DNA from: Shewanella marinintestina
GTDB lineage: Bacteria > Pseudomonadota > Gammaproteobacteria > Enterobacterales > Shewanellaceae
Assembly: GCF_023283845.1 (NCBI RefSeq)
Contig: NZ_JAKILC010000001.1
Span: 310,001-374,000, forward strand
Reading direction: 5' to 3'
DNA length: 64,000 bases
The notes below the pieces were generated by a model, which saw nothing but the letters and a program-made list of their open reading frames with translations, ran no database searches and was not told the origin of the DNA. Made by a program: the position numbers and the translations under genes. Positions 1 to 8,997 of the stretch are shown here, one piece after another. Positions within the stretch are counted from its first letter, which is position 1. The number at the start of each line of letters is the position of its first letter.

Positions 1-790
1 TTACCGTATCGGCGCCCCAACGGGTCGACCAAACTAGCTTTTCAACTTCTTCTTCAATCGATGAGGTTACCGCTGAGTTACCGATATTGGCATTCACTTT
101 CACCAAAAAGTTACGGCCAATAATCATCGGCTCTGCTTCTGGATGGTTAATGTTTAGTGGGATAATTGCGCGGCCGCGAGCAATTTCTTGCCTAACAAAC
201 TCAGGGGTAATTGGTTCACCAATCGCAGCCCCAAAACTCTCGCCTTTATCTTTTTGGGTCAGAATTGGGTCTGTGACCTCAGACTTTGCCATATTTTCAC
301 GTATGGCAATGTATTCCATCTCTGGGGTAATAATGCCTTGGCGAGCATAGTGCAATTGGGTAACACGTTTACCTTCTTTCGCGCGGCGCGGCGGTAATAA
401 AGACTCGAAACGCAGATGGTCTAGGCCATCATCAGCAAGGCGCTGCTGAGTAAAGCCCGAACTTGCACCTTGTAACTGCTCAGTATCACTGCGCTCTTCA
501 ATCCAGTTTTCACGGAACTTCTCAAGACCTTTACGCACATCAATCATTGCATCAGGATCTGAGTAGGCACCCGCGCAGTCATACACCTTTAACGGCGGGT
601 TGGCTTCAAATACAGGATTGGTTTCGTCACCGCCAATAAGCGTATCGGCTTGATGAATTTGGCGCATACCCACTTTAAGGTCAGCACGGCTACCTTCAAG
701 GTAGATTTTCTCAGAATTTGGGTGTTGTAGTGGTTTTAGATTATCAATAAATTTTTGAGCTTGAGCTCGGGTTTCGCGACGATTTGACAT
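1..790 (-). CDS. thiC: Phosphomethylpyrimidine synthase ThiC, N-terminal part (cut by window start)
   Basis: ThiC is the radical SAM enzyme that turns aminoimidazole ribotide into the hydroxymethylpyrimidine phosphate of thiamine. Only the first 263 codons are inside the window, read leftwards from an ATG at 788-790. The translation opens [12 protein letters not shown] and carries typical ThiC stretches such as [15 protein letters not shown] and [16 protein letters not shown]. The catalytic C-terminal CxxCxxxxC cluster lies outside. A TPP riboswitch sits in the leader (949-1031), so expression should fall when thiamine pyrophosphate is plentiful. I see no strong Shine-Dalgarno before the start. 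Family assignment is secure; intactness cannot be judged because the 3' part is missing. Confidence 0.95.
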   Translation of the reverse strand, partial: MSNRRETRAQAQKFIDNLKPLQHPNSEKIYLEGSRADLKVGMRQIHQADTLIGGDETNPVFEANPPLKVYDCAGAYSDPDAMIDVRKGLEKFRENWIEERSDTEQLQGASSGFTQQRLADDGLDHLRFESLLPPRRAKEGKRVTQLHYARQGIITPEMEYIAIRENMAKSEVTDPILTQKDKGESFGAAIGEPITPEFVRQEIARGRAIIPLNINHPEAEPMIIGRNFLVKVNANIGNSAVTSSIEEEVEKLVWSTRWGADTV

Positions 791-948
791 TAGCAAACTC
801 ACTTTTAAAAAAGAAATGAAGTTGCTTGCCAGGAGAAAATGAGAATCTGAAAAGTTGAACATATAACTAGGGGTAAATTCTAGTTACACGTAACCACCGA
901 AATGCTGCTTTGGCGCTTATTTAAAAGTCATTTTATGCAGTTATTTCG

Positions 949-1031
949 CTTGTTTCCTTCGCAGGTTCTAGCCTGATCAGGTTCAACGGATCCCGAATTA
1001 ACGGTCTCAGCCATATGGCACTCCGACAAGA
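949..1031 (-). promoter_or_regulatory. TPP riboswitch (THI element) in the thiC leader
   Basis: Read on the minus strand, this stretch contains the hallmark THI-box elements: a GCTGAGA core, then GAACCTGATCAGGCTAGAAC and GCGAAGGAAAC, closed by a short stem (CTTGT at the 5' side, ACAAG at the 3' side). It lies about 160 bases upstream of the thiC start, the usual place. A second inverted repeat, TAACTAG/CTAGTTA, lies between aptamer and start codon at about 866-888 and could be part of the expression platform; that last point is inference. Confidence 0.95.
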
Positions 1032-1203
1032 TGAGCTGGCAGTATAGACCTATCTACAGGTGAGATACAAGGGCTTAAAAAGTTATTAGACCAGAAGTCA
1101 AACACTTAACCACCAAGACCAAATAACTGATATTAAAGGGATTTTAGTGACTACCTTATAGTAAACGGTCATCAACTTGAGTTTTTATCAAACAAATTTT
1201 TTA

Positions 1204-2385
1204 TTATTTCCCCAGCATACGCTTTTCTAGTCGAGCAGCGATGGCCTCATTAATTGCTTTTTTAACCTTGTCGCCACCACAATTGAAAGGGTAACCGATA
1301 GTCTCGGCATAAGGGTTAATTTGGTCGCCAATTTTAACGATGCGATAGCAAGTATCGCCTTTTCTAATGATGCGATTAGGATCCAGTACATGATCGGTGG
1401 TGACCACCTTACTGTACTTATCTATCTCCGGAAAAACGAGTTCCTGCATTTCGCCATCCATCTTACTAAGCGAGCGTTTTTGGCTATAGTTAGCCGCGCT
1501 ACTTACGACCAGTTCATCAAGTTTATTCGCCCGCTGTTTTGCAAGATAAGATTGGGTAAAGCGCTTTGCTGAGGTGTTTTTGGATGTATTAGCACTCGGG
1601 GCAGATAATGCAGTTGCCACTTTAGCTTTATCATCAATTGCCAGTGATAAGTCAGTTTTGGGCTCAGACTTAATTTGTTTACTAGGCTCTTGAACTTCTG
1701 TGCGCTTAATCCTTGCCGTATCCTGTTTACTGACAGTTAGCTTATCATCAGGCTTATCCTTAATTGGCGTTGCAGCACTTGGCTTACTCTCCATGCGACT
1801 CTCTAACAGAGGCTCAGTTTCTATCTGAGGCTCAGTTTCTATCTGAGGCTCAGCTTTTGGCACTTGATATAAATAAGATTGAATTTTAGTCTCGGTAAGT
1901 TTATTAACAGTCACAGTAGGTCTAACCCAAAAATAATTGATCGCAAAAATGACGGCAACATGCACTATTAACACGCTAATAATCAACACTGAAAATGGTG
2001 ATAATCGAGATCTTTCCAAATACGATTTAGGCAACGCATTCGTTACAGTATTTCCCGGCAACAATGGTGTATTATAGTCTTGTAGTATAAAGGTATTTTT
2101 GAGCGAGGAACTGCTGTTACAATTAGCATTAGTTTGTTTATCGAAGCTTAAAGGAAGAGCAAGATAAGTGCAGGTTTCCAGTTCATCTTCAGCGCCATAG
2201 AATACGCTAATGAGCCTATCATCTTCGCCTGTCTCTGTCGCTGAACATGCCGTGAAATGCCTTTTTAGCCCAGTGTGATTATCGATTTGATCACCCATGT
2301 GACTACCAGCTTTAACGCCTTTTACATCACTAAGACTAAAATCAGTTTTAGTCTTGAAATCCTTTTTATCGACTTTTTGCGTCAT
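1204..2385 (-). CDS. Unrecognised single-pass membrane protein with TonB-like layout
   Basis: I do not recognise this 393-residue protein. It has a polar N-terminal region of about 128 residues with several cysteines. One hydrophobic segment follows (about residues 129-152), then a low-complexity Pro/Glu/Lys/Ser-rich linker, and a C-terminal block (about 315-393) that looks folded and holds two cysteines (in DTCYRIV and PFNCGGDK). The likely topology is cytoplasmic N-terminus and periplasmic C-terminus, as in TonB-type proteins, but no TonB box-binding domain is evident. The linker contains an imperfect 18-base direct repeat (about 1803-1852) giving repeated ETEPQI units. It lies alone between the thiC leader and a divergent membrane-protein gene. 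The start has no clear ribosome site, so it is uncertain. Confidence 0.6.
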   Translation of the reverse strand: MTQKVDKKDFKTKTDFSLSDVKGVKAGSHMGDQIDNHTGLKRHFTACSATETGEDDRLISVFYGAEDELETCTYLALPLSFDKQTNANCNSSSSLKNTFILQDYNTPLLPGNTVTNALPKSYLERSRLSPFSVLIISVLIVHVAVIFAINYFWVRPTVTVNKLTETKIQSYLYQVPKAEPQIETEPQIETEPLLESRMESKPSAATPIKDKPDDKLTVSKQDTARIKRTEVQEPSKQIKSEPKTDLSLAIDDKAKVATALSAPSANTSKNTSAKRFTQSYLAKQRANKLDELVVSSAANYSQKRSLSKMDGEMQELVFPEIDKYSKVVTTDHVLDPNRIIRKGDTCYRIVKIGDQINPYAETIGYPFNCGGDKVKKAINEAIAARLEKRMLGK

Positions 2386-2633
2386 GCAGTTAACTTGATC
2401 CTATTATCCCTATTTAGCAGTAATTTAGAGCAAGCTAAATGAAATTAGTTCAACATGGATTCTACAAATTAAAACCAATACCAAATAATAATAGGACTCT
2501 AATAATAGCCCGCCAATAATAGCGTCTAATACCAACCAATTTAAGCGTACACGTGTTAGCTAAAACTATAGCTTTTCAATTCAAAACTGTTACACTGCAC
2601 CTAATTGTGGTCAAACCAGAAGTCTTTTATACG

Positions 2634-3329
2634 ATGGCAGTAGAACAAGCGACAGTTTCAGACAATCAAACATCTCCTACAACACAGAAGCAAATTACTG
2701 TGGCAAATTACTGCGCTAAAGAAGAACTTGCTAACAGTATTAGTCATGGCCTCGGTGTCATTATAGGTATTGTTGGGCTTATCCTTTGCTTGCTAAAGGG
2801 CTATGACCACTTAAGCTTTGTGCAATTAAGTGGAGTTGTTATTTACTGTGCTAGCTTTATTCTATTGTTTCTGTGCTCAACCTTGTATCACAGCGCCACA
2901 TCACCACTTTTAAAGCATAAATTAAAAATTGCCGATCACTGTGCTATTTACCTTTTGATTGCAGGCACTTATACGCCTTTAATGCTTATCACGCTCACAA
3001 GTAGTGATGCAGATTGGGTGCTAATTGCTATCTGGTCACTCGCTATCGGTGGAGTATTATTTAAAACCCTGTTTATTGGTCGCTTTAAAGCGTTTAGCTT
3101 AATTCTGTACCTTGTTATGGGCTGGCTTTGTGTGACTGTGATGCAAGATTTAATTGCCAACATGTCAGATCTTGGCTTTAACTTACTCATAAGTGGTGGG
3201 TTATTTTATAGCTTAGGCGTGATATTTTACGTGGCTAAGAAGATCCCCTTTAATCATGCTATTTGGCATTTGTTTGTGTTAGCTGGGGCTGTTTGTCATT
3301 TCTTGTGTATTTATCTGACCGTGATTTAA
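2634..3329 (+). CDS. Haemolysin III / TrhA family integral membrane protein (PAQR-like)
   Basis: This 231-residue multi-pass membrane protein belongs to the haemolysin III (YqfA/TrhA) family, distant relatives of the eukaryotic PAQR receptors, with a proposed role in membrane lipid homeostasis. Family signatures are visible: an N-terminal NSISHGLG motif, a conserved Ser and His pair in LCSTLYHSA, ADHCAIYLLIAGTYTP, and a C-terminal HAIWHLFVLAGAVCHF. These Ser, His and Asp residues form the presumed metal site. Seven hydrophobic segments can be counted. I chose the ATG at 2634: the open frame runs 27 codons further up, but that extension is not family-like. Neither start has a good Shine-Dalgarno. 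A hairpin at 3391-3413 follows the gene. Confidence 0.85.
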   Translation: MAVEQATVSDNQTSPTTQKQITVANYCAKEELANSISHGLGVIIGIVGLILCLLKGYDHLSFVQLSGVVIYCASFILLFLCSTLYHSATSPLLKHKLKIADHCAIYLLIAGTYTPLMLITLTSSDADWVLIAIWSLAIGGVLFKTLFIGRFKAFSLILYLVMGWLCVTVMQDLIANMSDLGFNLLISGGLFYSLGVIFYVAKKIPFNHAIWHLFVLAGAVCHFLCIYLTVI

Positions 3330-3390
3330 TATCTATAAATGACGAGTAAACCTAAATCTCTTTGTTACTCATAAAGTTTCATCTTTAATC

Positions 3391-3413
3391 ATAAGGCGCT
3401 AACGGCGCCTTAT
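3391..3413. terminator. Hairpin between convergent genes
   Basis: A perfect 9-bp stem (ATAAGGCGC/GCGCCTTAT) with a 5-base loop lies between the haemolysin-III gene and the convergent DTW gene. The flanking T and A runs are weak, so termination efficiency is doubtful in both directions. Confidence 0.5.
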
Positions 3414-3451
3414 TCATTGGTAATCAATAATGACAATGAGCTTGTGATGAA

Positions 3452-3934
3452 TTACTCGCAGAACTGTTGAAATTCAGCTTGTAAACATTGCGCAGGTACA
3501 TCCATATTCGCTTTCTTAAACAATTCGATAATGCACTCTAGCGTACATAACCCCCCTTCGATTTGGTTACGGCGCAAAGTAAACTCTGATTTAGCGGTTT
3601 CAGTTAATGAATAAGTGCGTGCTGTTTTCAAATATGGGCTCTGGCGTAACATTTTACGTGCTTCTTGCCATGTAGCATCTAAGATTATCAAAGTCTCTGG
3701 AAGCGCTTTGACTTCGTTTGCTTGCCCACCTATAGCTTCTTGCCCATTGGTAGCATCATTAGGGAATAAAAGAGCGGTACCGGGCAGAGCTAATTTATCT
3801 AATAATGCCGGGGCTGGATTAACACGTGACCAAATAATTCGCTCACAATGCTCGCCTGCAAATTTAAGGGCAATATTACCTGTATTAGTTGGACGAGTGG
3901 CTTCGCGTTCATGGGTTAAAAGTATAACGTGCAC
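3452..3934 (-). CDS. DTW-domain tRNA-uridine aminocarboxypropyltransferase (TapT-like), short form
   Basis: DTW-domain enzymes such as E. coli TapT (YfiP) transfer the aminocarboxypropyl group of S-adenosylmethionine to U47 of tRNA to make acp3U. This 160-residue protein shows the family's LTHERE..RPTNTG block at residues 6-19, the catalytic DATW at 86-89, and the C-terminal GGLCTLECI segment. It lacks the roughly 60-residue N-terminal extension with zinc-binding cysteines seen in E. coli YfiP, so it is a compact variant. It stands alone, convergent with the haemolysin-III gene and upstream of, but separated from, dnaE2. The DTW assignment is firm; which tRNA position it modifies is inference. 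Confidence 0.85.
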   Translation of the reverse strand: MHVILLTHEREATRPTNTGNIALKFAGEHCERIIWSRVNPAPALLDKLALPGTALLFPNDATNGQEAIGGQANEVKALPETLIILDATWQEARKMLRQSPYLKTARTYSLTETAKSEFTLRRNQIEGGLCTLECIIELFKKANMDVPAQCLQAEFQQFCE

Positions 3935-4011
3935 AGCAGTGGCTCTTTAATCTGTAATATGTAAAACACGGTTGCAGTATATACCCAAAATGGGCCTAAT
4001 GCAGACTAGTC

Positions 4012-7000
4012 TCAATGAAAGTCTCGAGAACGAATCGATAACTTATCCAGTTCATGGGATATGTCCTCAAGCTTGCCAGCAACAACATGAGTCACACCAG
4101 ATTGTCTCTCTAAAACACCGCTCACTTTCATGACTTTTGACACTAAATACGCTTGGCGCTGAGCCCTTGCTGTAGCACTCCAAACAACAAGGTTTACATT
4201 ACCAGTTTCATCTTCCAAGGTGATAAATGTCACCCCCGATGCAGTCCCTGGCCTTTGCCGACCAACCACCAGCCCTGCCACTGTCACGACTTGACCACAG
4301 CGACAATTATCAAGTTGTTCAGCGGTTAAGCAGTGACGCAAACAGGATTGATATGAGCTAGGCTTTGCTCTAAGCATTGCCATCGGGTGCTCGCCTAATG
4401 TAACACCTGTATAAGCATAATCAGCTTGCATAGACTCAGCAGTTGTAGGTGCAGCTAACTGAGGCGTGACCTGATGCTTGTTAATCAAATCAGCTGTTAT
4501 CCGTTTACTCTCTCCCTTGGTATACTTATTTAGTTGCTCGAGTTCATCGGCAGCAAACAGCGGCAAACTCTGCTGACAAGCCGACAACTGCCAACGAACT
4601 TGGTGTCTATGCCCTGCAAGATTTACAAATGCATTTGCACTCGCCAAGGTTTCAAGTTCATGGCGGGCAATACCTAATTGATAGATCTGCTCAAGCTGAT
4701 GAAACCCTTGCTCTGGCCTTAACTCTACAAGTCGAGCACACTCTTTTTGGTTGAGTCCTTTCACTAATCTAAAGCCCAACCGTAGCTGCTGCACACCATT
4801 TTCATCAGACTCTAAACTGTGCTGCCACTGACTTTGATTGATGCAAACTGGTAGCACCTTTACACCGTGTCGTTTCACATCTTGAATTAACTGCGACGGA
4901 CTATAAAAACCCATAGGTTGACTATTAAGTAACGCACAACAAAATGCCGCCGGATAGTGGTATTTTAAATACGCTGACACATAAGCAAGTAGCGCAAAGC
5001 TTGCAGAGTGTGACTCTGGAAAACCATATTCACCGAAGCCTTTTATTTGCCGGTAAACTTGCTCGGCAAACTCTGTCGAATAACCACGGCTCTGCATGCC
5101 ATTTAACAGTTTTTCTTCAAACTGTTGTAACTCTCCCGAACGTTTCCAGCTTGCCATCGCACGCCTTAATTGGTCGGCTTCACCGCCAGAAAAGCCCGCA
5201 GCCACCATAGCTAATTGAATCACTTGTTCCTGAAAAATCGGCACCCCCATAGTGCGCGATAAAACGGATTCAACCTCAGTACTTGGGTAACTCACCTTCT
5301 CTAACCCGTCTCGACGCCTTAAGTAAGGGTGCACCATATCGCCTTGAATTGGACCCGGACGAACAATCGCTATTTGCACCACTAAATCGTAATAGCATTT
5401 AGGTTTGAGCCTTGGCAGCATTGAGGTTTGCGCCCGCGACTCCACTTGAAACACGCCAATGCTATCTCCTTGTTGTAGCATTTGGTACACCTCAGCTTGC
5501 TCCCAACAAATATCTGCCATTGAAAATGCTTTAACTTGCTGACTTTGGTAAGGCTCTAAACTATTATCTAAACTATGATAGTTTTGCAGTGAAAGATTAT
5601 CGCAAGTTTGGTTTTGAGTATTAGTCTGGGCCTGAGTCTGAGAATGAGTAATAAGCTCAAAGCATTTTCGAATAGCAGTTAACATGCCTAAAGCCAACAC
5701 ATCGACTTTTAGCAGGCCTAAACTTTCTAAATCATCTTTATCCCACTGAATAACCGTTCTATCAGCCATTGCAGCGTTTTCAACTGGCACCAACTCACTT
5801 AATGGCCCTGATGAGATAATAAATCCGCCCACATGCTGAGAGAGGTGCCGAGGAAACCCTAGAATTTCTTGTACCAAAGGCAAAAAATACTGACCAATGC
5901 CCTCTTTTGGCACCAAGCCTTTAGCCTCTAATTGGCTTAGCCAATCAAACTCAATATCGCGCCGATCAATACTATGCAGCATATGCTCAATATGTTGTCT
6001 GTCTATACCTAAGGCTTTACCGACGTCGCCCATGGCACTTTTAAAGCGATAGCTGATCACCGTAGCGGCAAGTGCTGCACGTTCGCGGCCGTACTTACTA
6101 TAAATATACTGGATGATCTCTTCGCGGCGCTCATGCTCAAAATCGACGTCAATATCAGGCGGTTCATTACGCTCTTTAGACACAAAGCGCTCAAACAGCA
6201 TATTGACTTTAGTTGGGTCAACTTCGGTGATCCCTAAGCAATAACACACAACTGAATTAGCCGCCGAGCCTCGGCCTTGATGTAAAATATTCTGTGATTT
6301 AGCAAACTGAACTATGTCGTAAATGGTTAAAAAGAAATACTCATACTGCATCTCTTTAATTAACAGCAACTCTTTTAAATATTGCAGCTTAACCAATACA
6401 GGGATCTTGTGGTTAAAACGCCAATTCGCGCCCTTTTCAACTTCAGCAGCTAAATATTCACTCGCAGTGACGTTGCTAGGAACCACTTCACTTGGATATT
6501 CGTATCTCAGTTCATCTAAACTGAAGTCACACTGCCGTGCTATCACTAAGCTGTTATCAATCCAAGCTTTAGGGTACCGCTTAGCAATCGCATTTAACGG
6601 TTTTAATGCCGTTTCTGTGTTTGCGAGTAACAACGCACCAGCTTGCTCTAATTGAGTGGCGTAGCGAATACAAGTCAGCACATCTTGCAGCTTTTGTCGC
6701 TGCTCACAATGCATACGCACATTACCTGCAGCTACGCATTCAATCTGTAAGTTATCCGCTAGTGATTGCCATAACTGCAGCTTTAATGCTTCACCAGCCA
6801 GTAAGCTTCGCTCCATTAATAAGTAACAACGCTCAGCAAATGCTGAAACTAATGCTTGAGCAATAGTCAAACACTGCGCTTGATATGCCTGCAACTGACT
6901 CGCTACTTGGGCAGTTGATTCCAATGCTTGCCCCAGAGGCTGAGGCTGCCACAATAAAATACACTCATCTAATCCATTTAAAAGCTCAGTAAACTGCAGC

Positions 7001-7308
7001 TGATAAGCGCCCTTTTCTGCTCGGCGACGGGATGAGGTGATAAGCTGACTTATTTGCCCATAGCCTTTACGGTTTTTAGCCAAGAATACAAATACGCCTT
7101 CAGCTAGGCGAAACTCCGCGCCGACTAATAAACGGATTTGATGCTTTTTGGCCGCTTCATGGGCTTTGACTATGCCTGCAAACGAGCATTCATCAGTTAT
7201 CGCGATTGCCTTATAACCTAGCTTTGCCGCTTGCTCCACGAGCTCATGAGGATGAGAGGCTCCCCTTAAAAAACTATAGTTTGAAATAGCGTGTAGCTCT
7301 GCATACAT
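4012..7308 (-). CDS. dnaE2: Error-prone DNA polymerase DnaE2 (ImuC)
   Basis: DnaE2/ImuC is the C-family polymerase of the SOS mutasome and performs lesion bypass with ImuA and ImuB. The 1098-residue protein starts with a PHP domain (ELHAISNYSFLRGASHP). The two catalytic aspartates are in PPDIDVDFEHERREE and the third in LLKVDVLALGML. The C-terminus has an OB fold (TVAGLVVGRQRP). A QQSLPLF motif near residue 945 resembles a beta-clamp binding site. The start overlaps the imuB stop by one base (TAATG), which indicates translational coupling. It is the last gene of the LexA-controlled imuA-imuB-dnaE2 operon. Length is a little above the family norm of 1020-1080. Confidence 0.96.
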   Translation of the reverse strand: MYAELHAISNYSFLRGASHPHELVEQAAKLGYKAIAITDECSFAGIVKAHEAAKKHQIRLLVGAEFRLAEGVFVFLAKNRKGYGQISQLITSSRRRAEKGAYQLQFTELLNGLDECILLWQPQPLGQALESTAQVASQLQAYQAQCLTIAQALVSAFAERCYLLMERSLLAGEALKLQLWQSLADNLQIECVAAGNVRMHCEQRQKLQDVLTCIRYATQLEQAGALLLANTETALKPLNAIAKRYPKAWIDNSLVIARQCDFSLDELRYEYPSEVVPSNVTASEYLAAEVEKGANWRFNHKIPVLVKLQYLKELLLIKEMQYEYFFLTIYDIVQFAKSQNILHQGRGSAANSVVCYCLGITEVDPTKVNMLFERFVSKERNEPPDIDVDFEHERREEIIQYIYSKYGRERAALAATVISYRFKSAMGDVGKALGIDRQHIEHMLHSIDRRDIEFDWLSQLEAKGLVPKEGIGQYFLPLVQEILGFPRHLSQHVGGFIISSGPLSELVPVENAAMADRTVIQWDKDDLESLGLLKVDVLALGMLTAIRKCFELITHSQTQAQTNTQNQTCDNLSLQNYHSLDNSLEPYQSQQVKAFSMADICWEQAEVYQMLQQGDSIGVFQVESRAQTSMLPRLKPKCYYDLVVQIAIVRPGPIQGDMVHPYLRRRDGLEKVSYPSTEVESVLSRTMGVPIFQEQVIQLAMVAAGFSGGEADQLRRAMASWKRSGELQQFEEKLLNGMQSRGYSTEFAEQVYRQIKGFGEYGFPESHSASFALLAYVSAYLKYHYPAAFCCALLNSQPMGFYSPSQLIQDVKRHGVKVLPVCINQSQWQHSLESDENGVQQLRLGFRLVKGLNQKECARLVELRPEQGFHQLEQIYQLGIARHELETLASANAFVNLAGHRHQVRWQLSACQQSLPLFAADELEQLNKYTKGESKRITADLINKHQVTPQLAAPTTAESMQADYAYTGVTLGEHPMAMLRAKPSSYQSCLRHCLTAEQLDNCRCGQVVTVAGLVVGRQRPGTASGVTFITLEDETGNVNLVVWSATARAQRQAYLVSKVMKVSGVLERQSGVTHVVAGKLEDISHELDKLSIRSRDFH

Positions 7309-8954
7309 TAGCTAAACCATCCATGTAGATAGAAGCCCTCTTGCTCTTGGTAAACCCAGCACAGCCCACCATCAACATGACTAGCAATGTAATAGTCTCG
7401 GCAATAGTAAGCTTGCTGCCACCAATGGGTTTGTAATCGCTCAGGTCCTTTCAATAATTCAAACTCTGTTCTAGCAATGACCTCAGGCTGAGCAAGTAGC
7501 CAAAAAGGTCTGCAAGCCCCAAACGACAAAGTATGTTCCTGCTGCCTAGTTTGTACCTTGCCAATACTGTTAAGTGTTGTACTTTGCCAACTATGCTCAG
7601 GTAAGTGCTCAGAGACTGACGCAATACCTTTAACTTTATCGCTGCCAAGCCGCGCTTGTAAGCTCGATAACAAGTAGCGGCCGGCATCGCTTTTTCCAGC
7701 TTTTGCATGAGTGAGTAAATGAGTTTGCCCTTGAGTAATTGGCGCAAATTTATTGGCATAAATACACAGTTCAACCACTGGCTGATATAAGGTCACACGC
7801 TCAAGTTGCATACGGCATAAACTAAGCAGTTCGGCGCTTCTATGTTCAGCGAAGGGATAGTAAATTGTCAGTTCTAAAGGCGCTAACTCTCGGTCACGAT
7901 AACCTAAACTTAAACTCAGCGTTTGCAGTGCCCATTGACGCTGCACTAAATAACTGGCGAGATCATCTAACATTCGCCTTAGCGGGAAGATGATTCCCGG
8001 CATAGACTCAACTTCATAGAGTAAGGTCAGTTTTTGCTGATAATGGCTAGCAGGCTCAAAATACGGCATTGGCTGGGGTAGCTTGCCACTGATCTTAGCC
8101 AGTAACTGTAATAAAGGTTTACCAAAGCGCTGACCAAGATCTTTTTCGGGTAATGCGGTTAACATAGATAGCGTATGCAAACCCATATTAACAAATGCCT
8201 CGGATAAATAGTTTGATACCGGTAAAGCCTTAATCGGCAGAGTATCTAGCAACAAACAATTATGTTCATGTTGTAAATAACGGTTTTGCAGCTCCGCTTG
8301 CTGTTCAAGCTCTGATGCTTTTTCATTACTCTGATAACCTTGTTCAAGAAAAACCTTATTCAAGCTATCGGATAAGGAACTAAATATCGGTGCTTGCAGC
8401 GCTAAAAGCTGTGCTGCTAGTGGTGTTTCAGCAATCGCAAGCTGTACGTCTAGCCCTAGTGCTAAAGCCTTTTGCCCATATTGTTGAACCAGATTGTCAA
8501 TGCCATCAAACACTAACCCCATGGAGCTAACTTCTAACACCAAGCAGTCATCAACAAACTCATTCACTGAGAACTTGCCTGCTTTTTTAACCAAGCTTTG
8601 GTTAAATACAGCACCGTCATTAGTCAGTTCCTGTTTGGCATATTGAGCGGCTAGCGAGCAATGCAACGGCGCAACTCGGGCGCTAAACGCATAACTCCAC
8701 TGACAGAGCCAGTCAGAAGCTTGTTGAGTCACATGAGCGTCAAACTCTATCAGTACCACTTCAGCCAATAAGCTTTGCGCAGTGCTAATACTCATGCCAC
8801 AGCGAATTCCTGATTGTATTGCACTGTGATCACAGGCTAATACTTGTAATGACTTAGGCTCAAATAACACACAGCCATCAGTAGATTGCTGTTGATGTAA
8901 ATACCTAAGATATTGAAATGCCCATTGAGGATAATAAGCTGCAAGCCATAACAT
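7308..8954 (-). CDS. imuB: ImuB, inactive Y-family polymerase-like mutasome protein
   Basis: ImuB is a DinB-like protein that has lost polymerase activity and acts as the hub joining ImuA, DnaE2 and the beta clamp during SOS mutagenesis. The 548-residue product opens MLWLAAYYPQW: where active Y-family enzymes have the catalytic aspartate pair, this has hydrophobic residues, as is typical of ImuB. Little-finger-like sequence follows in the middle and a C-terminal ImuB tail at the end (QQAYYCRDYYIA). It is 43 bases downstream of imuA and overlaps dnaE2 by one base. No frameshift or truncation is seen. Confidence 0.93.
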   Translation of the reverse strand: MLWLAAYYPQWAFQYLRYLHQQQSTDGCVLFEPKSLQVLACDHSAIQSGIRCGMSISTAQSLLAEVVLIEFDAHVTQQASDWLCQWSYAFSARVAPLHCSLAAQYAKQELTNDGAVFNQSLVKKAGKFSVNEFVDDCLVLEVSSMGLVFDGIDNLVQQYGQKALALGLDVQLAIAETPLAAQLLALQAPIFSSLSDSLNKVFLEQGYQSNEKASELEQQAELQNRYLQHEHNCLLLDTLPIKALPVSNYLSEAFVNMGLHTLSMLTALPEKDLGQRFGKPLLQLLAKISGKLPQPMPYFEPASHYQQKLTLLYEVESMPGIIFPLRRMLDDLASYLVQRQWALQTLSLSLGYRDRELAPLELTIYYPFAEHRSAELLSLCRMQLERVTLYQPVVELCIYANKFAPITQGQTHLLTHAKAGKSDAGRYLLSSLQARLGSDKVKGIASVSEHLPEHSWQSTTLNSIGKVQTRQQEHTLSFGACRPFWLLAQPEVIARTEFELLKGPERLQTHWWQQAYYCRDYYIASHVDGGLCWVYQEQEGFYLHGWFS

Positions 8955-8997
8955 ATTGATTTTCTCGGCAGTTATTGTTCAGTTAGAACCCAATAAA

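Noticed and set aside
87-397. Plus-strand frames over thiC
   Set aside because: They oppose the conserved thiC reading frame.
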